From contig NZ_SZPZ01000001.1 of assembly GCF_005233875.1 (NCBI RefSeq), positions 1,116,001 to 1,180,000 on the forward strand: a stretch of 64,000 nt of DNA, written 5' to 3'. Source of the DNA: Kribbella jiaozuonensis (lineage in GTDB: Bacteria; Actinomycetota; Actinomycetes; Propionibacteriales; Kribbellaceae). The notes below the pieces were generated by a model that had not been told where the DNA came from, made no database searches, and saw only the letters and a list, made by a program, of their open reading frames with translations. This document shows positions 33,620-42,812 of the stretch, in pieces. The translations under genes were made by a program, and so were the position numbers. Positions within the stretch are counted from its first letter, which is position 1. Every line of letters begins with the position of its first letter.

Positions 33620-34852
33620 GTGGTCACCGACGCAACCAAGAAGCTCAGAGAGCCGGTCGCGTACATCCTGCTCGCATTCGCCGGCCTGCTCGCGCTGGCC
33701 TCGCTGATCCGGCTGTTCGTCGGCGGAGCCGGCTTCACGGCCGCCGCAGGCACAGTGCAAGGCGTAGTCACCCCACCCTCGATCTCCGGGCTGGTGATTC
33801 TCCTCGTCCTGGTCGGTGCCGTCTGGCTGGTCAACGAAGATGAGCGGACCCCGAACGCGCGCACCGTCGCTCTCGCGGCGCTCGTCATCATCGGCGTCAC
33901 CGGGCTGATCGGTCTGATCACCGCGTTCGCCGGTTTCAACGAGACCAGCACGGCCGGCATGAAGATCGTCGGCTTCATCTACGCGCTCGGCGGCCTGGCG
34001 CTGTACGGCGCTGCCGGTCTCTACATCCTGAAGACCTTCCAGTCGCTGCCCGCGCCGGTGCGGGCGCCGAAGCCGGGCCAGTTCCAGCAGCAGGGCCAGC
34101 AGTACGGCCAGACCGCGCCGTACGGCCAGCAGGGCTATCCGCAGCAGGGCCAGCCGGGCTACCCCCAGCAGGGCCAGCAGTACGGCGGACAGTACGACCA
34201 GAGCCAGGGCCAGTACGGCGGATACGCCGCTGCCGGTGCCGCCGGTGGGTACGCCGCGGGCCAGGGCGAGCAGCAGCAGTGGCCGCAGGAGCAGGGCTGG
34301 AACCAGGGCGAGCAGCAGGCGTGGTCGGCCGGTGAGGCCGAGGCGCAGCACTCCGCGCAGCACGCTGCCGGTCAGCCGCAGGGCGAGCAGCAAGCCTGGT
34401 CCGCTGAGGGCCAGGGCGCCGAGCCGACGCAGCCGTGGAGCGCCGAAGGCCAGCAGCAGTGGGGCGGCCAGGACCAGGCCCAGCAGGGCCAGCAGTGGCC
34501 GCAGGAGCAGCAGTGGGGCGGCGCAGAGGCCGGCCAGCAGCAGTGGGCCGGTCAGGAGTACGGGCAGGCCCAGCCGGCTCAGCCTGGTCAGCAGGAGTGG
34601 GGCCAGCCGGAGCACCCGGTGGCCGAGGAAGGGTCGCACGAGCAGTCCGACGCCCAGCCGCAGGCGTGGCAGCAGGAGCAGGCCTGGCAGGCCGACGAGA
34701 CCCCGGCCGCCGAGCAGCAGCCGGCCGCGTCGGAGCCCGCGCAGACGGAGCCCGCCGACGAGACCCGGGTCGACCCGCGCGTCGAGCCGGACAAGAACGA
34801 CCCGAACCAGCAGGGCCAGGGCCAGCAGGGCTGGTGGTCCCAGCCTTCCTGA
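33620..34852 (+). CDS. Four-helix membrane protein with long Gln/Trp-rich tail
   Basis: A 410-residue protein. Residues 10-150 hold about four membrane helices. The remaining 260 residues are a disordered cytoplasmic tail made of Gln, Gly, Tyr and Trp repeats (QQGQQYG, then EQQQW, QQAWSA, QQWGG). No enzyme motif. Such tails in actinomycete membrane proteins may aid clustering or binding, but I cannot assign a function. GTG 33620 follows GAGGAG. A strong terminator ends it. Confidence 0.85.
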   Translation: MVTDATKKLREPVAYILLAFAGLLALASLIRLFVGGAGFTAAAGTVQGVVTPPSISGLVILLVLVGAVWLVNEDERTPNARTVALAALVIIGVTGLIGLITAFAGFNETSTAGMKIVGFIYALGGLALYGAAGLYILKTFQSLPAPVRAPKPGQFQQQGQQYGQTAPYGQQGYPQQGQPGYPQQGQQYGGQYDQSQGQYGGYAAAGAAGGYAAGQGEQQQWPQEQGWNQGEQQAWSAGEAEAQHSAQHAAGQPQGEQQAWSAEGQGAEPTQPWSAEGQQQWGGQDQAQQGQQWPQEQQWGGAEAGQQQWAGQEYGQAQPAQPGQQEWGQPEHPVAEEGSHEQSDAQPQAWQQEQAWQADETPAAEQQPAASEPAQTEPADETRVDPRVEPDKNDPNQQGQGQQGWWSQPS

Positions 34853-34936
34853 CAGGGAAGGGATCTGGGCGGCAAGCCCTTGCCCAGCTAGTAGAAAAAT
34901 CCCGGCGCGACGAGGTTTGAGCCCGGGCACACAGCG

Positions 34937-34971
34937 CGAGAGGCCTGTATCCACAGGCCTCTCGTTCTTTT
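34937..34971 (+). terminator. Rho-independent terminator after Q-rich gene
   Basis: CGAGAGGCCTGT and its complement make a perfect 12-bp stem with ATCC loop, followed by TTCTTTT. This is unusually canonical for an actinomycete. Confidence 0.9.
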
Positions 34972-35010
34972 GCGGCCATGTTGCGGATGATCCCAATAGC
35001 AGAGCACGGC

Positions 35011-35039
35011 TTGACTTTCGTGGATTGCAGGAATGTAAT
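35011..35039 (+). promoter_or_regulatory. Promoter of whiB
   Basis: TTGACT (35011-35016), 17-base spacer, TGTAAT (35034-35039). The leader would be about 120 bases. One of the best sigma-70-like matches in the window. Confidence 0.7.
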
Positions 35040-35109
35040 TTCAACCGTGTCGTTCGTTGGACACTCGGTATCGGGGACCGTTGCAGAGCGCAGGACGGAC
35101 GAGGTCAGG

Positions 35110-35132
35110 CATGTGGACCGCAAACCCACATG
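35110..35132 (+). promoter_or_regulatory. Hairpin in the whiB leader
   Basis: CATGTGG and CCACATG pair over a 9-base loop. It ends 21 bases before the ribosome site GAGGAGG and might affect translation. Confidence 0.4.
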
Positions 35133-35167
35133 TACAGGGGAACGAACAGGGTCGAGGAGGTCGTACC

Positions 35168-35431
35168 GTGACAGAGCTGATGGCGATTGTCGACGGTGAG
35201 GCGATCGAGGAGGAGCCGAACTGGCAGGAAAGGGCGCTGTGCGCCCAGACCGATCCAGAGGCTTTCTTCCCGGAGAAGGGCGGTTCCACCCGCGAAGCCA
35301 AGAAGGTGTGCCTCGGCTGCGACGTCCGGGGCGAATGCCTCGAGTACGCGCTGCAGAACGACGAGCGCTTCGGGATCTGGGGCGGCCTGTCGGAGCGGGA
35401 ACGCCGCAAGCTGAAGAAGAAGGCCGTCTGA
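35168..35431 (+). CDS. whiB2: WhiB family iron-sulfur transcriptional regulator (WhiB/WhiB2 type)
   Basis: An 87-residue Wbl protein. Cysteines 25, 48, 51 and 57 (C-x22-C-x2-C-x5-C) hold a [4Fe-4S] cluster, followed by the Wbl turn FGIWGG and a basic DNA-contact tail RERRKLKKK. GTG 35168 sits seven bases after GAGGAGG. In mycobacteria WhiB2 controls septation and lies next to fbiA as here; in streptomycetes WhiB controls sporulation division. The protein would act with the principal sigma factor. Confidence 0.92.
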   Translation: MTELMAIVDGEAIEEEPNWQERALCAQTDPEAFFPEKGGSTREAKKVCLGCDVRGECLEYALQNDERFGIWGGLSERERRKLKKKAV

Positions 35432-35472
35432 CCGTCGGTAACCAGAGCACAACAACATCAGGACTTCCGCGA

Positions 35473-35499
35473 GGCCCCGGGCGAACGTCGCCCGGGGCC
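35473..35499. terminator. Terminator hairpin after whiB
   Basis: GGCCCCGGGCGA and its complement form a 12-bp perfect stem with an ACG loop; no T run. Confidence 0.75.
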
Positions 35500-35586
35500 C
35501 GCGGCTTTCCGTGCACTCGATCGGCGGCTGTATGGTGAGTCCTCGCCGGGACCTGCGGGTCACGGTGACCGTCCGCAAGCATCGAG

Positions 35587-38517
35587 GTGTCACAGCTCCG
35601 CATGGAACAAGAAGCTCCGGCCGGCTGGGAATTCTTCGACTCCGTCGACTTCCCGACCGATCACATCGACGACCCGATGGGTCGACCGCGGGTCCGGCAT
35701 GTCGTCACCGCGGTGGTGGTGGGTCACGAGGGCGCGGCCTGGCTGCCGCGACTGTCCGAGGCACTGTGGGCGCTCAACCCGCGGCCGGACCGGCTGATCG
35801 CGGTCGACACCGGATCCACCGACGAGACCGCTGAACTGCTCGCCGCGATGCCCGGCGTCGAGCCGGTCGTCAGCGTCTCGGCCCGCACCGGTTTCGGTAT
35901 GGCGGTTGCCCGCGGCCTCGAGGCACACGGCTTCGCGCCGATCCCGAGCGCCGTCGGTCCGTACGGCGATGACGGGCACATGCCCGTGGTCGAGTGGCTG
36001 TGGCTGTTGCACGACGACTGCGCGCCGGCCCCGAAGGCCCTGGAGAAATTGTTGCTTCAGGCCACAATGTCGCCGGCCACCGGCGTCTGGGGCCCGAAGC
36101 TGCGACTGTGGCCGCGGGATCGCGAGCTGCTCGAGGTCGGCGTCACCACGTCGCTCGGCGGCCGCCGCGACACCGGCATCGAGGCCGGCGAGCTCGACCA
36201 GGGCCAGCACGACCAGCCCCGCAACGTGCTCGCGGTCAGCTCGGCCGGCATGCTCGTCCGTCGCGACGTCTGGGAGGCGCTGCACGGGTTCGACCCGCGG
36301 CTGCCGATGTTCCGCGACGACATCGACTTCGGCTGGCGCGCCAGCCGCGCGGGGTACCACGTCGGCGTCGCGCCCGACGCGGTCATCTACCACGCACAGG
36401 CCGCTGCGACCGGCGAGCGTGCGCTGGCCGGCACCAGGCGGCACGCGTACCAGCTGGACCGCGCGCATGCCTACTACACCGTTCTCGCGAACGCACCGGG
36501 CAAGCTGCTGCCGCTGCTGATCCTGCGGTTCCTGTTCGGCACTGTGCTTCGCTCGATCTGGTTCCTGATCGGCAAGACGCCGTCAGGTGCTGTCGACGAG
36601 TGGACTGCGTTGCTGGGCACGCTGCTCGCCGGTGGCTGGACGCAGGCCCGCAAGAGCAGGCGAAATCTCGACCAGGTCCCGTACGACAGCATCAAGAGCC
36701 TGTTCTCCCGGTCGGTGCACGCATTGCGGCACAACCTGGAGGAAACGACCAGCACGATCTCCGAGCGGATCCGCGAAGCCTGGGCGGACGAGCCGGAAGA
36801 GCAGGTCGTCACCACTGCCCGGCGAGCGAAGTCCACGGCCCGCGTGGCGGTCGACCAGCCGCGCTGGCGCCGTCAGCTGATTCGCAGGCCGTTCCTCGTC
36901 GCGTGGGTCGTGTTGGCGATCGGTGCGTTGATTGCTGCGCGCGATCTGATCGGCGGCGGGTTCCTCAGGTCCAACCTGTTGCTCCCGGCCCACGAGAACA
37001 TCGCAGCGCTGTGGCATGCCGCAGCTTCTGCTCCGCCCGGTGTGACTCCGCCTGCTTGGCTGGCTCAGCTCTGGGCGTTCTCGACGGTGATGTTCGGTCC
37101 GTCCGGCGCGACCAACCTGCTTCTGCTGGGCGCGGTTCCGCTGGCCGGTCTGGCTGCGTGGGCGATGCTGCGGTCGTTCGTCGTCGACCGCGTCGCACGT
37201 GCCTGGGGCGCAACGGCGTACGGGCTGGCGGTGTTCACGAACGGCGCTATCTCGCAGGGGCGGCTCGGGACGTGTGTGGCGGCGATCGTGCTGCCGCTGC
37301 TCGGTGCCGCCGTACACACTGTTGCTCGGCGTCGGCGTGTCTACGTTCAGGGCAGCTGGCGGGCCGCGTGGTTCGCGGGTATCTGCCTGGCCGTGCTGTT
37401 CGCGTTCACGCCGGCTCTTGGTCTGCTGATTGCGATCATCCTCGTGCTCGGCGCAGTGTTCGGGCTCGGCTGGCGTCGACAGGGCCGGCAGCTGGTGTTC
37501 TCCGTCGTACTGGGTCTGCTGCTCGTTCTGCCGTGGACGATCGACCTGATCCAGCACCCGTCCAAGCTGGGGCAGGAGGCGGGCGGTCCGCCGACCGCTG
37601 CGGTCGGTCCGGGCGACAGCCTGCAGCATCTGCTGACCGGTACGCCGGTTGGTGCGCCGGCGCCGTGGTGGTTCGCCGTACCGCTGATTCTGGTGGCGTT
37701 GGTCAGTCTGCTGCGTGAGTCTCGCCAGCGGTACGAGCTGCTCGGTTGGTTTGCCGCACTGGCCGGTCTGGCCGGGACGCTGGTTGCCAGCCGGCTCGGC
37801 GGTGGCAGTGGGCCGTTGATGTTCCTGATGACTGCCGGCTGGATCATCGCCGTGACGGTCGCCTGGGACTCGGTCGGCAAGTCCACCGAGATCATCGTGC
37901 AAGGCGTGCTCGGCATCGTGTTGCTGACGACCGTCGTGACAGCAGGCTTCTGGCTGGTGCGTGGGACCGACGGTCCGTTGTGGAGCGGGCCTGCTCAGGA
38001 CCTCCCGGCGTACCTGGTGTCCTCGCAGGATCCGCCGGAAAACCAGTCGATCCTGGTGGTGCGGAAGGCGCCGGCCGGCCAGATGCGGTTCTCGCTGGTC
38101 AAGGACGGCGGACCGCGGATGGGTGCGCTGGAGGCGGCGCCGACCGCTGCGCAGACCAAGCCGATCACTGATGTGCTGGCGACCCTCGGCGGTGGCGGCA
38201 GTGGTGAGGAAGGTCGGCAGTTGGCCGGCCTTGCGATCGACTACGTGTACCTGCCCGGTCCGGTGGATCCGACGCTGGCGTCCACACTCGACTCGTTGCC
38301 CGGCCTGACCAGGGCCAGCGCGAACGACGGTGACGCGTCGTGGCTGGTGGACCGGTCGAAGATCGAGGGCAAGACGCCGTTGAACGACCAGACGCACACG
38401 GTCTGGCGCATCCTCGGTCTGATCGGCTGGATCATCGCACTGGTGTTCTGCCTGCCGACAGTTCGCCGGACGGTCGCCGTGCCGCATGGCACGCACGCAA
38501 GGAGGGACCCGCGGTGA
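35587..38517 (+). CDS. Very large membrane-bound GT2 glycosyltransferase
   Basis: A 976-residue protein. Residues 30-290 are a GT-A domain (TAVVVGHEGAAWLPRLSEAL, IAVDTGSTDETAELL, the acidic LLHDDCAPAP, and the late MFRDDIDFGWRASRAGY). After residue 430 come about twelve membrane helices and extracytoplasmic stretches. The layout resembles lipid-linked sugar glycosyltransferases of the actinobacterial envelope. GTG 35587 or ATG 35602 may be the start. It overlaps the DUF5719 gene by four bases, so the two likely work together. Confidence 0.88.
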   Translation: MSQLRMEQEAPAGWEFFDSVDFPTDHIDDPMGRPRVRHVVTAVVVGHEGAAWLPRLSEALWALNPRPDRLIAVDTGSTDETAELLAAMPGVEPVVSVSARTGFGMAVARGLEAHGFAPIPSAVGPYGDDGHMPVVEWLWLLHDDCAPAPKALEKLLLQATMSPATGVWGPKLRLWPRDRELLEVGVTTSLGGRRDTGIEAGELDQGQHDQPRNVLAVSSAGMLVRRDVWEALHGFDPRLPMFRDDIDFGWRASRAGYHVGVAPDAVIYHAQAAATGERALAGTRRHAYQLDRAHAYYTVLANAPGKLLPLLILRFLFGTVLRSIWFLIGKTPSGAVDEWTALLGTLLAGGWTQARKSRRNLDQVPYDSIKSLFSRSVHALRHNLEETTSTISERIREAWADEPEEQVVTTARRAKSTARVAVDQPRWRRQLIRRPFLVAWVVLAIGALIAARDLIGGGFLRSNLLLPAHENIAALWHAAASAPPGVTPPAWLAQLWAFSTVMFGPSGATNLLLLGAVPLAGLAAWAMLRSFVVDRVARAWGATAYGLAVFTNGAISQGRLGTCVAAIVLPLLGAAVHTVARRRRVYVQGSWRAAWFAGICLAVLFAFTPALGLLIAIILVLGAVFGLGWRRQGRQLVFSVVLGLLLVLPWTIDLIQHPSKLGQEAGGPPTAAVGPGDSLQHLLTGTPVGAPAPWWFAVPLILVALVSLLRESRQRYELLGWFAALAGLAGTLVASRLGGGSGPLMFLMTAGWIIAVTVAWDSVGKSTEIIVQGVLGIVLLTTVVTAGFWLVRGTDGPLWSGPAQDLPAYLVSSQDPPENQSILVVRKAPAGQMRFSLVKDGGPRMGALEAAPTAAQTKPITDVLATLGGGGSGEEGRQLAGLAIDYVYLPGPVDPTLASTLDSLPGLTRASANDGDASWLVDRSKIEGKTPLNDQTHTVWRILGLIGWIIALVFCLPTVRRTVAVPHGTHARRDPR

Positions 38518-39998
38518 GCCGGTTGCTGTCCGACCCGCGTCTCCGGCTCGGGGCCGTCATCCTTGCGATGGCGGTGCTGGCCGGGCTCGCCGTGGTCACG
38601 CATCCCAAGCAGCCGGACACCAGTCCGGCGGCCGCTACGACCGAGCCGGCCCGCACAGTGGTGAACCGTACGGCGCTGTCGTGCCCGGTGCTCGCAGCCG
38701 GCGGCAAGATGGCCAGCGTGGTGAACGGTGTGTCGCCGACGCTGCCCGAAGGTACGCCGACCGCGGCCGGCAGTGCACAACCCTTGACGATCGCGCCGCT
38801 CCCGGCCACGTCCAACCCGGTCGGCTCGATCCTCAGGCGCGGCTTCATCGGTTCGAGCGCTGTGGTGGTGAAGCCGGAACCGCTGTCGATCCAGGGCGCC
38901 GGCCCACTCGCCGCCGGTACGGTCGGCACGAGCACGACGACCTCTGAGGACGGTGTGAACGCCGGTATGGCGAGCGTGCCGTGCCAGCAGCCCGGATCGG
39001 ACTTCTGGTTCGTCGGTGCGTCCGGTGCGAGTGATCGACGCGACGTATTGGTGCTGACGAACCTGGACAGTGTCAACGCCGAGGTGAACGTCACCGTGTA
39101 CGCGCGGTCCGGTCAGCAGGACCTGCCTGCCGCGCGCGGCATCGTTGTACCTGCCCGCGGCACGTTCCCGTTGTTCCTCAAGCAGATCGCTCCGAACCTT
39201 CGCGACATCGCCATGCACGTGGAGTCGACCGGTGGTCGCGTGTCGGCCGCCGTACGCTCCAATGCCTTGACCGGGGACAACGTGCCTGCCGGAGTGGACT
39301 GGCTGAACACGTCGGCCGCGCCCGCAACCAAGGTCTTCGTGCCTGCGGTCGCGCCCGGTGGCGGACTGCGGATTCTGTCGATCGCCAACCCGTCGGACCT
39401 CCAGGCGACCGCAAGCCTCAGCATCAACGGGCCGAACGGGTCGTTCAAGCCGGCTGGTCTGGAGACCGTGCAGGTCGCGGCCGGCTCTGTGAAGACGATC
39501 ATGCTTGACCCGGTGCTGCACGGTGACCCCAGTGCGATCACCGTGACGTCGGATCAGCCGGTGACCGCGTCGATGCGGATGACGGATGCGGCGCGGACCG
39601 AGTTCGCGTCGATCGGGTCGGCCGATGCGCTGACCGGTCCGGCGTACCTCGTGCTGCCGGCGCACAAGCAGCCGGCCGTGCTGCAGGTGACCGCGCCGGG
39701 GAAGACCGGGAGCGTGAAGTTCGAGCTGCGCGATGTGGCCGGGCGGGCGCTGATGACGCGGGCGCTCGATGTGGTCGGGGGTGCGACGACGCAGGTGTCG
39801 CTCCCGGCGCAACCGCGACCGACGTACCTGATGGTGCAGCAGACGCGGGGGACTGTTGTCGCCGGCGTCACGCTGATGCCGGCAGCAAAGCCGGCGAAGG
39901 ATGACGTGGCGCAGGTGGCTGCGTGGCCGTTGACGACCTCGCTGGTGTTCCGGGCTCAGCTGGGTGCGCAGCCGGACATCAGCGCCGCGCTGCGGTAG
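38514..39998 (+). CDS. DUF5719 family extracytoplasmic protein
   Basis: A 494-residue protein with one N-terminal membrane helix (LGAVILAMAVLAGLAVV) and an outside beta-rich body with repeated sandwich-like segments (FFVGASGASDRRDVLVLTNLDSVNAEVNVTVY type). DUF5719 proteins usually follow a large GT2, and their role is unknown. GTG 38514 has GGAGG eight bases upstream and overlaps the GT2 stop. Confidence 0.85.
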   Translation: MSRLLSDPRLRLGAVILAMAVLAGLAVVTHPKQPDTSPAAATTEPARTVVNRTALSCPVLAAGGKMASVVNGVSPTLPEGTPTAAGSAQPLTIAPLPATSNPVGSILRRGFIGSSAVVVKPEPLSIQGAGPLAAGTVGTSTTTSEDGVNAGMASVPCQQPGSDFWFVGASGASDRRDVLVLTNLDSVNAEVNVTVYARSGQQDLPAARGIVVPARGTFPLFLKQIAPNLRDIAMHVESTGGRVSAAVRSNALTGDNVPAGVDWLNTSAAPATKVFVPAVAPGGGLRILSIANPSDLQATASLSINGPNGSFKPAGLETVQVAAGSVKTIMLDPVLHGDPSAITVTSDQPVTASMRMTDAARTEFASIGSADALTGPAYLVLPAHKQPAVLQVTAPGKTGSVKFELRDVAGRALMTRALDVVGGATTQVSLPAQPRPTYLMVQQTRGTVVAGVTLMPAAKPAKDDVAQVAAWPLTTSLVFRAQLGAQPDISAALR

Positions 39999-39999
39999 G

Positions 40000-40383
40000 T
40001 CAGCCTTCGGAGGTGTTGGCGCCGGGGTCCTGCAGCATTCGCAGGTGGCCTCGGCGGGCTACCTCGACAGGTGCTCCCGGAGTACCCGCGCCTGGCTCAC
40101 GACGCGGCAACGGACGCGCTGCTTCCCGTACTGCGTTCGCCAGCGCTTCCAGGTCGTCGGACGACGGGCCGGCGGCCGCGGGGTCCGGAGCGAGCCGGAT
40201 GACTTCCCAGCCGTTCGGGGCGGTCAGACGGTCGGCGTGGTCGGCGCAGAGGTCGTAGCAGTGCGGCTCGGCGTACGTGGCCAGTGGACCGATGACGCAG
40301 GTCGAGTCGGCGTACACGTAGGTGAGCGTCGATACGGCAGGCTTCTGGCACCCGGCGCGCGAACAGATCCTGGCGATGCTCAC
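40000..40383 (-). CDS. DUF3499 family protein
   Basis: A 127-residue protein of the actinobacterial DUF3499 family, orthologous in context to Rv3258c. Cysteines in ICSRAGCQKPA and CYDLCADHADRLTAP, with two histidines, look like a structural zinc site. Function unknown. It ends one base from the DUF5719 stop and is divergent from the zincin-like gene with about 30 bases between. Confidence 0.87.
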   Translation of the reverse strand: MSIARICSRAGCQKPAVSTLTYVYADSTCVIGPLATYAEPHCYDLCADHADRLTAPNGWEVIRLAPDPAAAGPSSDDLEALANAVREAARPLPRREPGAGTPGAPVEVARRGHLRMLQDPGANTSEG

Positions 40384-40402
40384 GACCAGACATTACGCCC
40401 AC

Positions 40403-40408
40403 TAGGCT
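40403..40408 (+). promoter_or_regulatory. -10 box of leaderless gene
   Basis: TAGGCT is exactly six bases before GTG 40415. Confidence 0.5.
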
Positions 40409-40414
40409 GAGGGT

Positions 40415-40861
40415 GTGACCGAGGCTCGCCGTCATCGCAGGCACATCGACCGCCACGGACGTGGAATGCTCGGCCCGATCAGCCGGCCGAGCAAGTTCGC
40501 GCCGCGCGGTCTGCCCTTGCAGCGGTCCGGCTCGGCCCAGTTCGACGAGGTGGTCGCGATCGAGGTGACCCGGCTGGAGAAGCGGCTGCCGCAGGTGGTC
40601 GCGCGGGTCGAGTTCGCGATCGAGGACGTGCCGAACCTGGAGCTCGACGCCACCGAGATCCCGCTCACCCACGCCACCGGCGGGACGTCGCACGAGCCGT
40701 ACCGGATCGTCGTCTTCCGCCGCCCGATCGAGCTCCGCGCCGAACGCTCCGGCTCCGCCCTGTCCTGGCTGGTCCGCAGCGCCCTCGTCCTCGAACTGGC
40801 CGACGTACTGGCCCTCTCCCCGGAACAGATCGACCCGGACTTCGACGCCGACGACGACTAG
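40415..40861 (+). CDS. Zincin-like 'metallopeptidase family' protein lacking HExxH
   Basis: A 148-residue protein that matches the PF06262 family by EFAIEDVPNLEL, IVVFRRPIELRA and the late LSPEQIDPDFD. At the place of the zinc motif HElgHhfGl it reads LVLELADVLAL, so both histidines and the catalytic glutamate context are missing. Actinobacterial orthologues such as Rv3259 appear to share this. It is probably not a protease. Confidence 0.82.
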   Translation: MTEARRHRRHIDRHGRGMLGPISRPSKFAPRGLPLQRSGSAQFDEVVAIEVTRLEKRLPQVVARVEFAIEDVPNLELDATEIPLTHATGGTSHEPYRIVVFRRPIELRAERSGSALSWLVRSALVLELADVLALSPEQIDPDFDADDD

Positions 40862-40950
40862 GACACCCCGCTCCCGGCGGTGTTCGAACGTGTTCCGTAC
40901 TGTGGGAAGGGGTTTGTGTCCGTCGTTGTCATCGGGAGAGGATCGTAGTT

Positions 40951-42039
40951 GTGAACGATCAAAGACTGCGGGTCGGAGTTGTCGGGCTGGGCTTCGCCGG
41001 GCGGACGGCGCTGGAGGCGTTCTCCGAGCTGCCCGATGTCGAGGTGGTCGCGCTGGCGGGCCTCGAGAAGGACATCCTGACCAGCCTGGGCGAGAAGCAC
41101 GGCGTACCGCATCTCTACGAGAAGTGGGAGGACCTGCTCGAGACCGAGGGCCTGGAAGCGGTCAGCATCGGTACGCCGACGCAGCTGCACGCCCCGATCG
41201 CGCTGAAGGCGCTCGAGAAGGGCCTGCATGTCCTGTCCGAGAAGCCGCTGGCGCGGACGGTTGCCGAAGGTACGGCGATGGTCGAGGCCTCGAAGAAGGC
41301 CGGCCGGGTGCTGAAGGTCGTGTTCAACCACCGCGAGCGCGGTGACGTCGCGGCGCTGAAGCACCAGATCGACGAGGGCCAGCTCGGCCGGATCTACTAC
41401 GCGAAGGCGCACTGGATGCGCCGCAACGGCATCCCGGGCATGGGCGGCTGGTTCACCAACCGCGAGCTGTCCGGTGGCGGTCCGCTGATCGACCTCGGCG
41501 TCCACATCCTCGACATGGCGCTGCACCTGCTGGGCGAGCCGCAGGTGACGACGGTGTCGGCGAATACGTTCGCCGAGCTCGGTCCGCGCGGCAAGGGCAG
41601 CTCGAGCACCCCGGACCGGCCGACCGTCGACACGCTCGGCTCGAAGTTCGAGGTCGAGGACCTGGCGACGGCGTACCTGCGGCTGAAGGGCGGCGGCGCG
41701 CTGCAGCTGGAGACCAGCTGGGCGACGTTCCGGGCACCGGGCGACAACTTCGGCATCGAGCTGTTCGGCACCGAGGGCGGCGCGAAGATCGACGTACAGA
41801 ACTACACCACCGTGGACACGCTGCGGATCTTCACCGATGTGGCCGGGGTGCCGGCCGAGGTGAAGCCCGCGACCGGGGCCGGGCTCGGCCACCGTGCGGT
41901 GGTGCGGGAGTTCGTCCGGATCGTCAAGAGCGGCGACTGGGACGGTCAGAACGGGTCCGAGGCGCTGCTGCGGACCGAGGTCATCGACGCCTGCTACGCC
42001 TCGGCGAAGGCGGGACGAGAGGTTGTGCTGCATGACTGA
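40951..42039 (+). CDS. Gfo/Idh/MocA family oxidoreductase
   Basis: A 362-residue NAD(P)-dependent sugar dehydrogenase-like protein. N-terminal Rossmann motif [13 protein letters not shown], then the catalytic-lysine region [11 protein letters not shown], and a C-terminal alpha/beta domain with [23 protein letters not shown], where the histidine is the usual active-site residue. It overlaps ThuA by eight bases, a pairing seen in 3-keto-sugar and trehalose-related pathways. Confidence 0.9.
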   Translation: MNDQRLRVGVVGLGFAGRTALEAFSELPDVEVVALAGLEKDILTSLGEKHGVPHLYEKWEDLLETEGLEAVSIGTPTQLHAPIALKALEKGLHVLSEKPLARTVAEGTAMVEASKKAGRVLKVVFNHRERGDVAALKHQIDEGQLGRIYYAKAHWMRRNGIPGMGGWFTNRELSGGGPLIDLGVHILDMALHLLGEPQVTTVSANTFAELGPRGKGSSSTPDRPTVDTLGSKFEVEDLATAYLRLKGGGALQLETSWATFRAPGDNFGIELFGTEGGAKIDVQNYTTVDTLRIFTDVAGVPAEVKPATGAGLGHRAVVREFVRIVKSGDWDGQNGSEALLRTEVIDACYASAKAGREVVLHD

Positions 42040-42775
42040 TCCGATTCGCGTCACCGTCTGGGGCGAGAACGTCCACGAAGGCCGGGACGAGTCCGTCCGC
42101 AAGGTGTACCCGGACACGATGCACGGGACGATCGCCGCCGCGCTGCGCGCCAAGCTGGGCGAGGACGTCGTCGTACGGACCGCCACGTTGCAGGACCCGG
42201 AGCACGGCCTGACCGAGGAGGTGCTCGCGGACACCGACGTACTCACCTGGTGGGGGCACGCCGCACACGGTGACGTCGACGACGCGATCGTCGAGCGGGT
42301 CCAGCAGCACGTGCTGTCCGGCATGGGCCTGATCGCGCTGCACTCCGCGCACTTCAGCAAGATCTTCATCAAGCTGATGGGTACGACGTGCTCGCTCGAC
42401 TGGCGCGCCGAGAACGACCGCGAGCTGATCTGGACGGTCGCGGCCGGCCACCCGATCGCGCAGGGCATCCCGCACCCGCTGGTGATCGAGCGGGAGGAGA
42501 TGTACGGCGAGCTGTTCGACATCCCGCAGCCGGACGAACTGGTCTTCGTCAGCTCGTTCACCGGCGGCGAGGTGTTCCGCTCCGGCTGCTGCTACCGCCG
42601 CGGCCAGGGCCGGGTCTTCTACTTCCGCCCCGGCGACCAGGAGTACCCGACGTACCACCAGCCCGAGGTCCAGCAGATCCTCGCCAACGCCGCGAAGTGG
42701 GCCGCCCCGGTCGTCCCGCGCCAGCTGCCGACGGTGCACCACCGCAAGGACATCGGCTGGTTCGAGAAGGCCTGA
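42032..42775 (+). CDS. ThuA domain protein (trehalose utilization-like)
   Basis: A 247-residue class I amidotransferase-like fold protein of the ThuA family: [51 protein letters not shown] and the final [11 protein letters not shown]. ThuA proteins take part in disaccharide use through 3-keto intermediates. With the overlapping Gfo/Idh gene it forms a two-step sugar module; the actual sugar is not deduced. Confidence 0.9.
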   Translation: MTDPIRVTVWGENVHEGRDESVRKVYPDTMHGTIAAALRAKLGEDVVVRTATLQDPEHGLTEEVLADTDVLTWWGHAAHGDVDDAIVERVQQHVLSGMGLIALHSAHFSKIFIKLMGTTCSLDWRAENDRELIWTVAAGHPIAQGIPHPLVIEREEMYGELFDIPQPDELVFVSSFTGGEVFRSGCCYRRGQGRVFYFRPGDQEYPTYHQPEVQQILANAAKWAAPVVPRQLPTVHHRKDIGWFEKA

Positions 42776-42800
42776 AATACAGGATCGTGCGTGGGCCGGA

Positions 42801-42806
42801 TAGGGT
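42801..42806 (+). promoter_or_regulatory. -10 box of leaderless mutase gene
   Basis: TAGGGT is exactly six bases before ATG 42813. Confidence 0.5.
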
Positions 42807-42812
42807 CCACGC

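Larger units (their letters stand above)
34853..35167. other. 315-base intergenic region: terminator and whiB promoter
   Basis: Contains the terminator at 34937-34971, the whiB promoter at 35011-35039, a hairpin at 35110-35132 and the whiB ribosome site at 35154-35160. No open frame of note. Confidence 0.8.
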
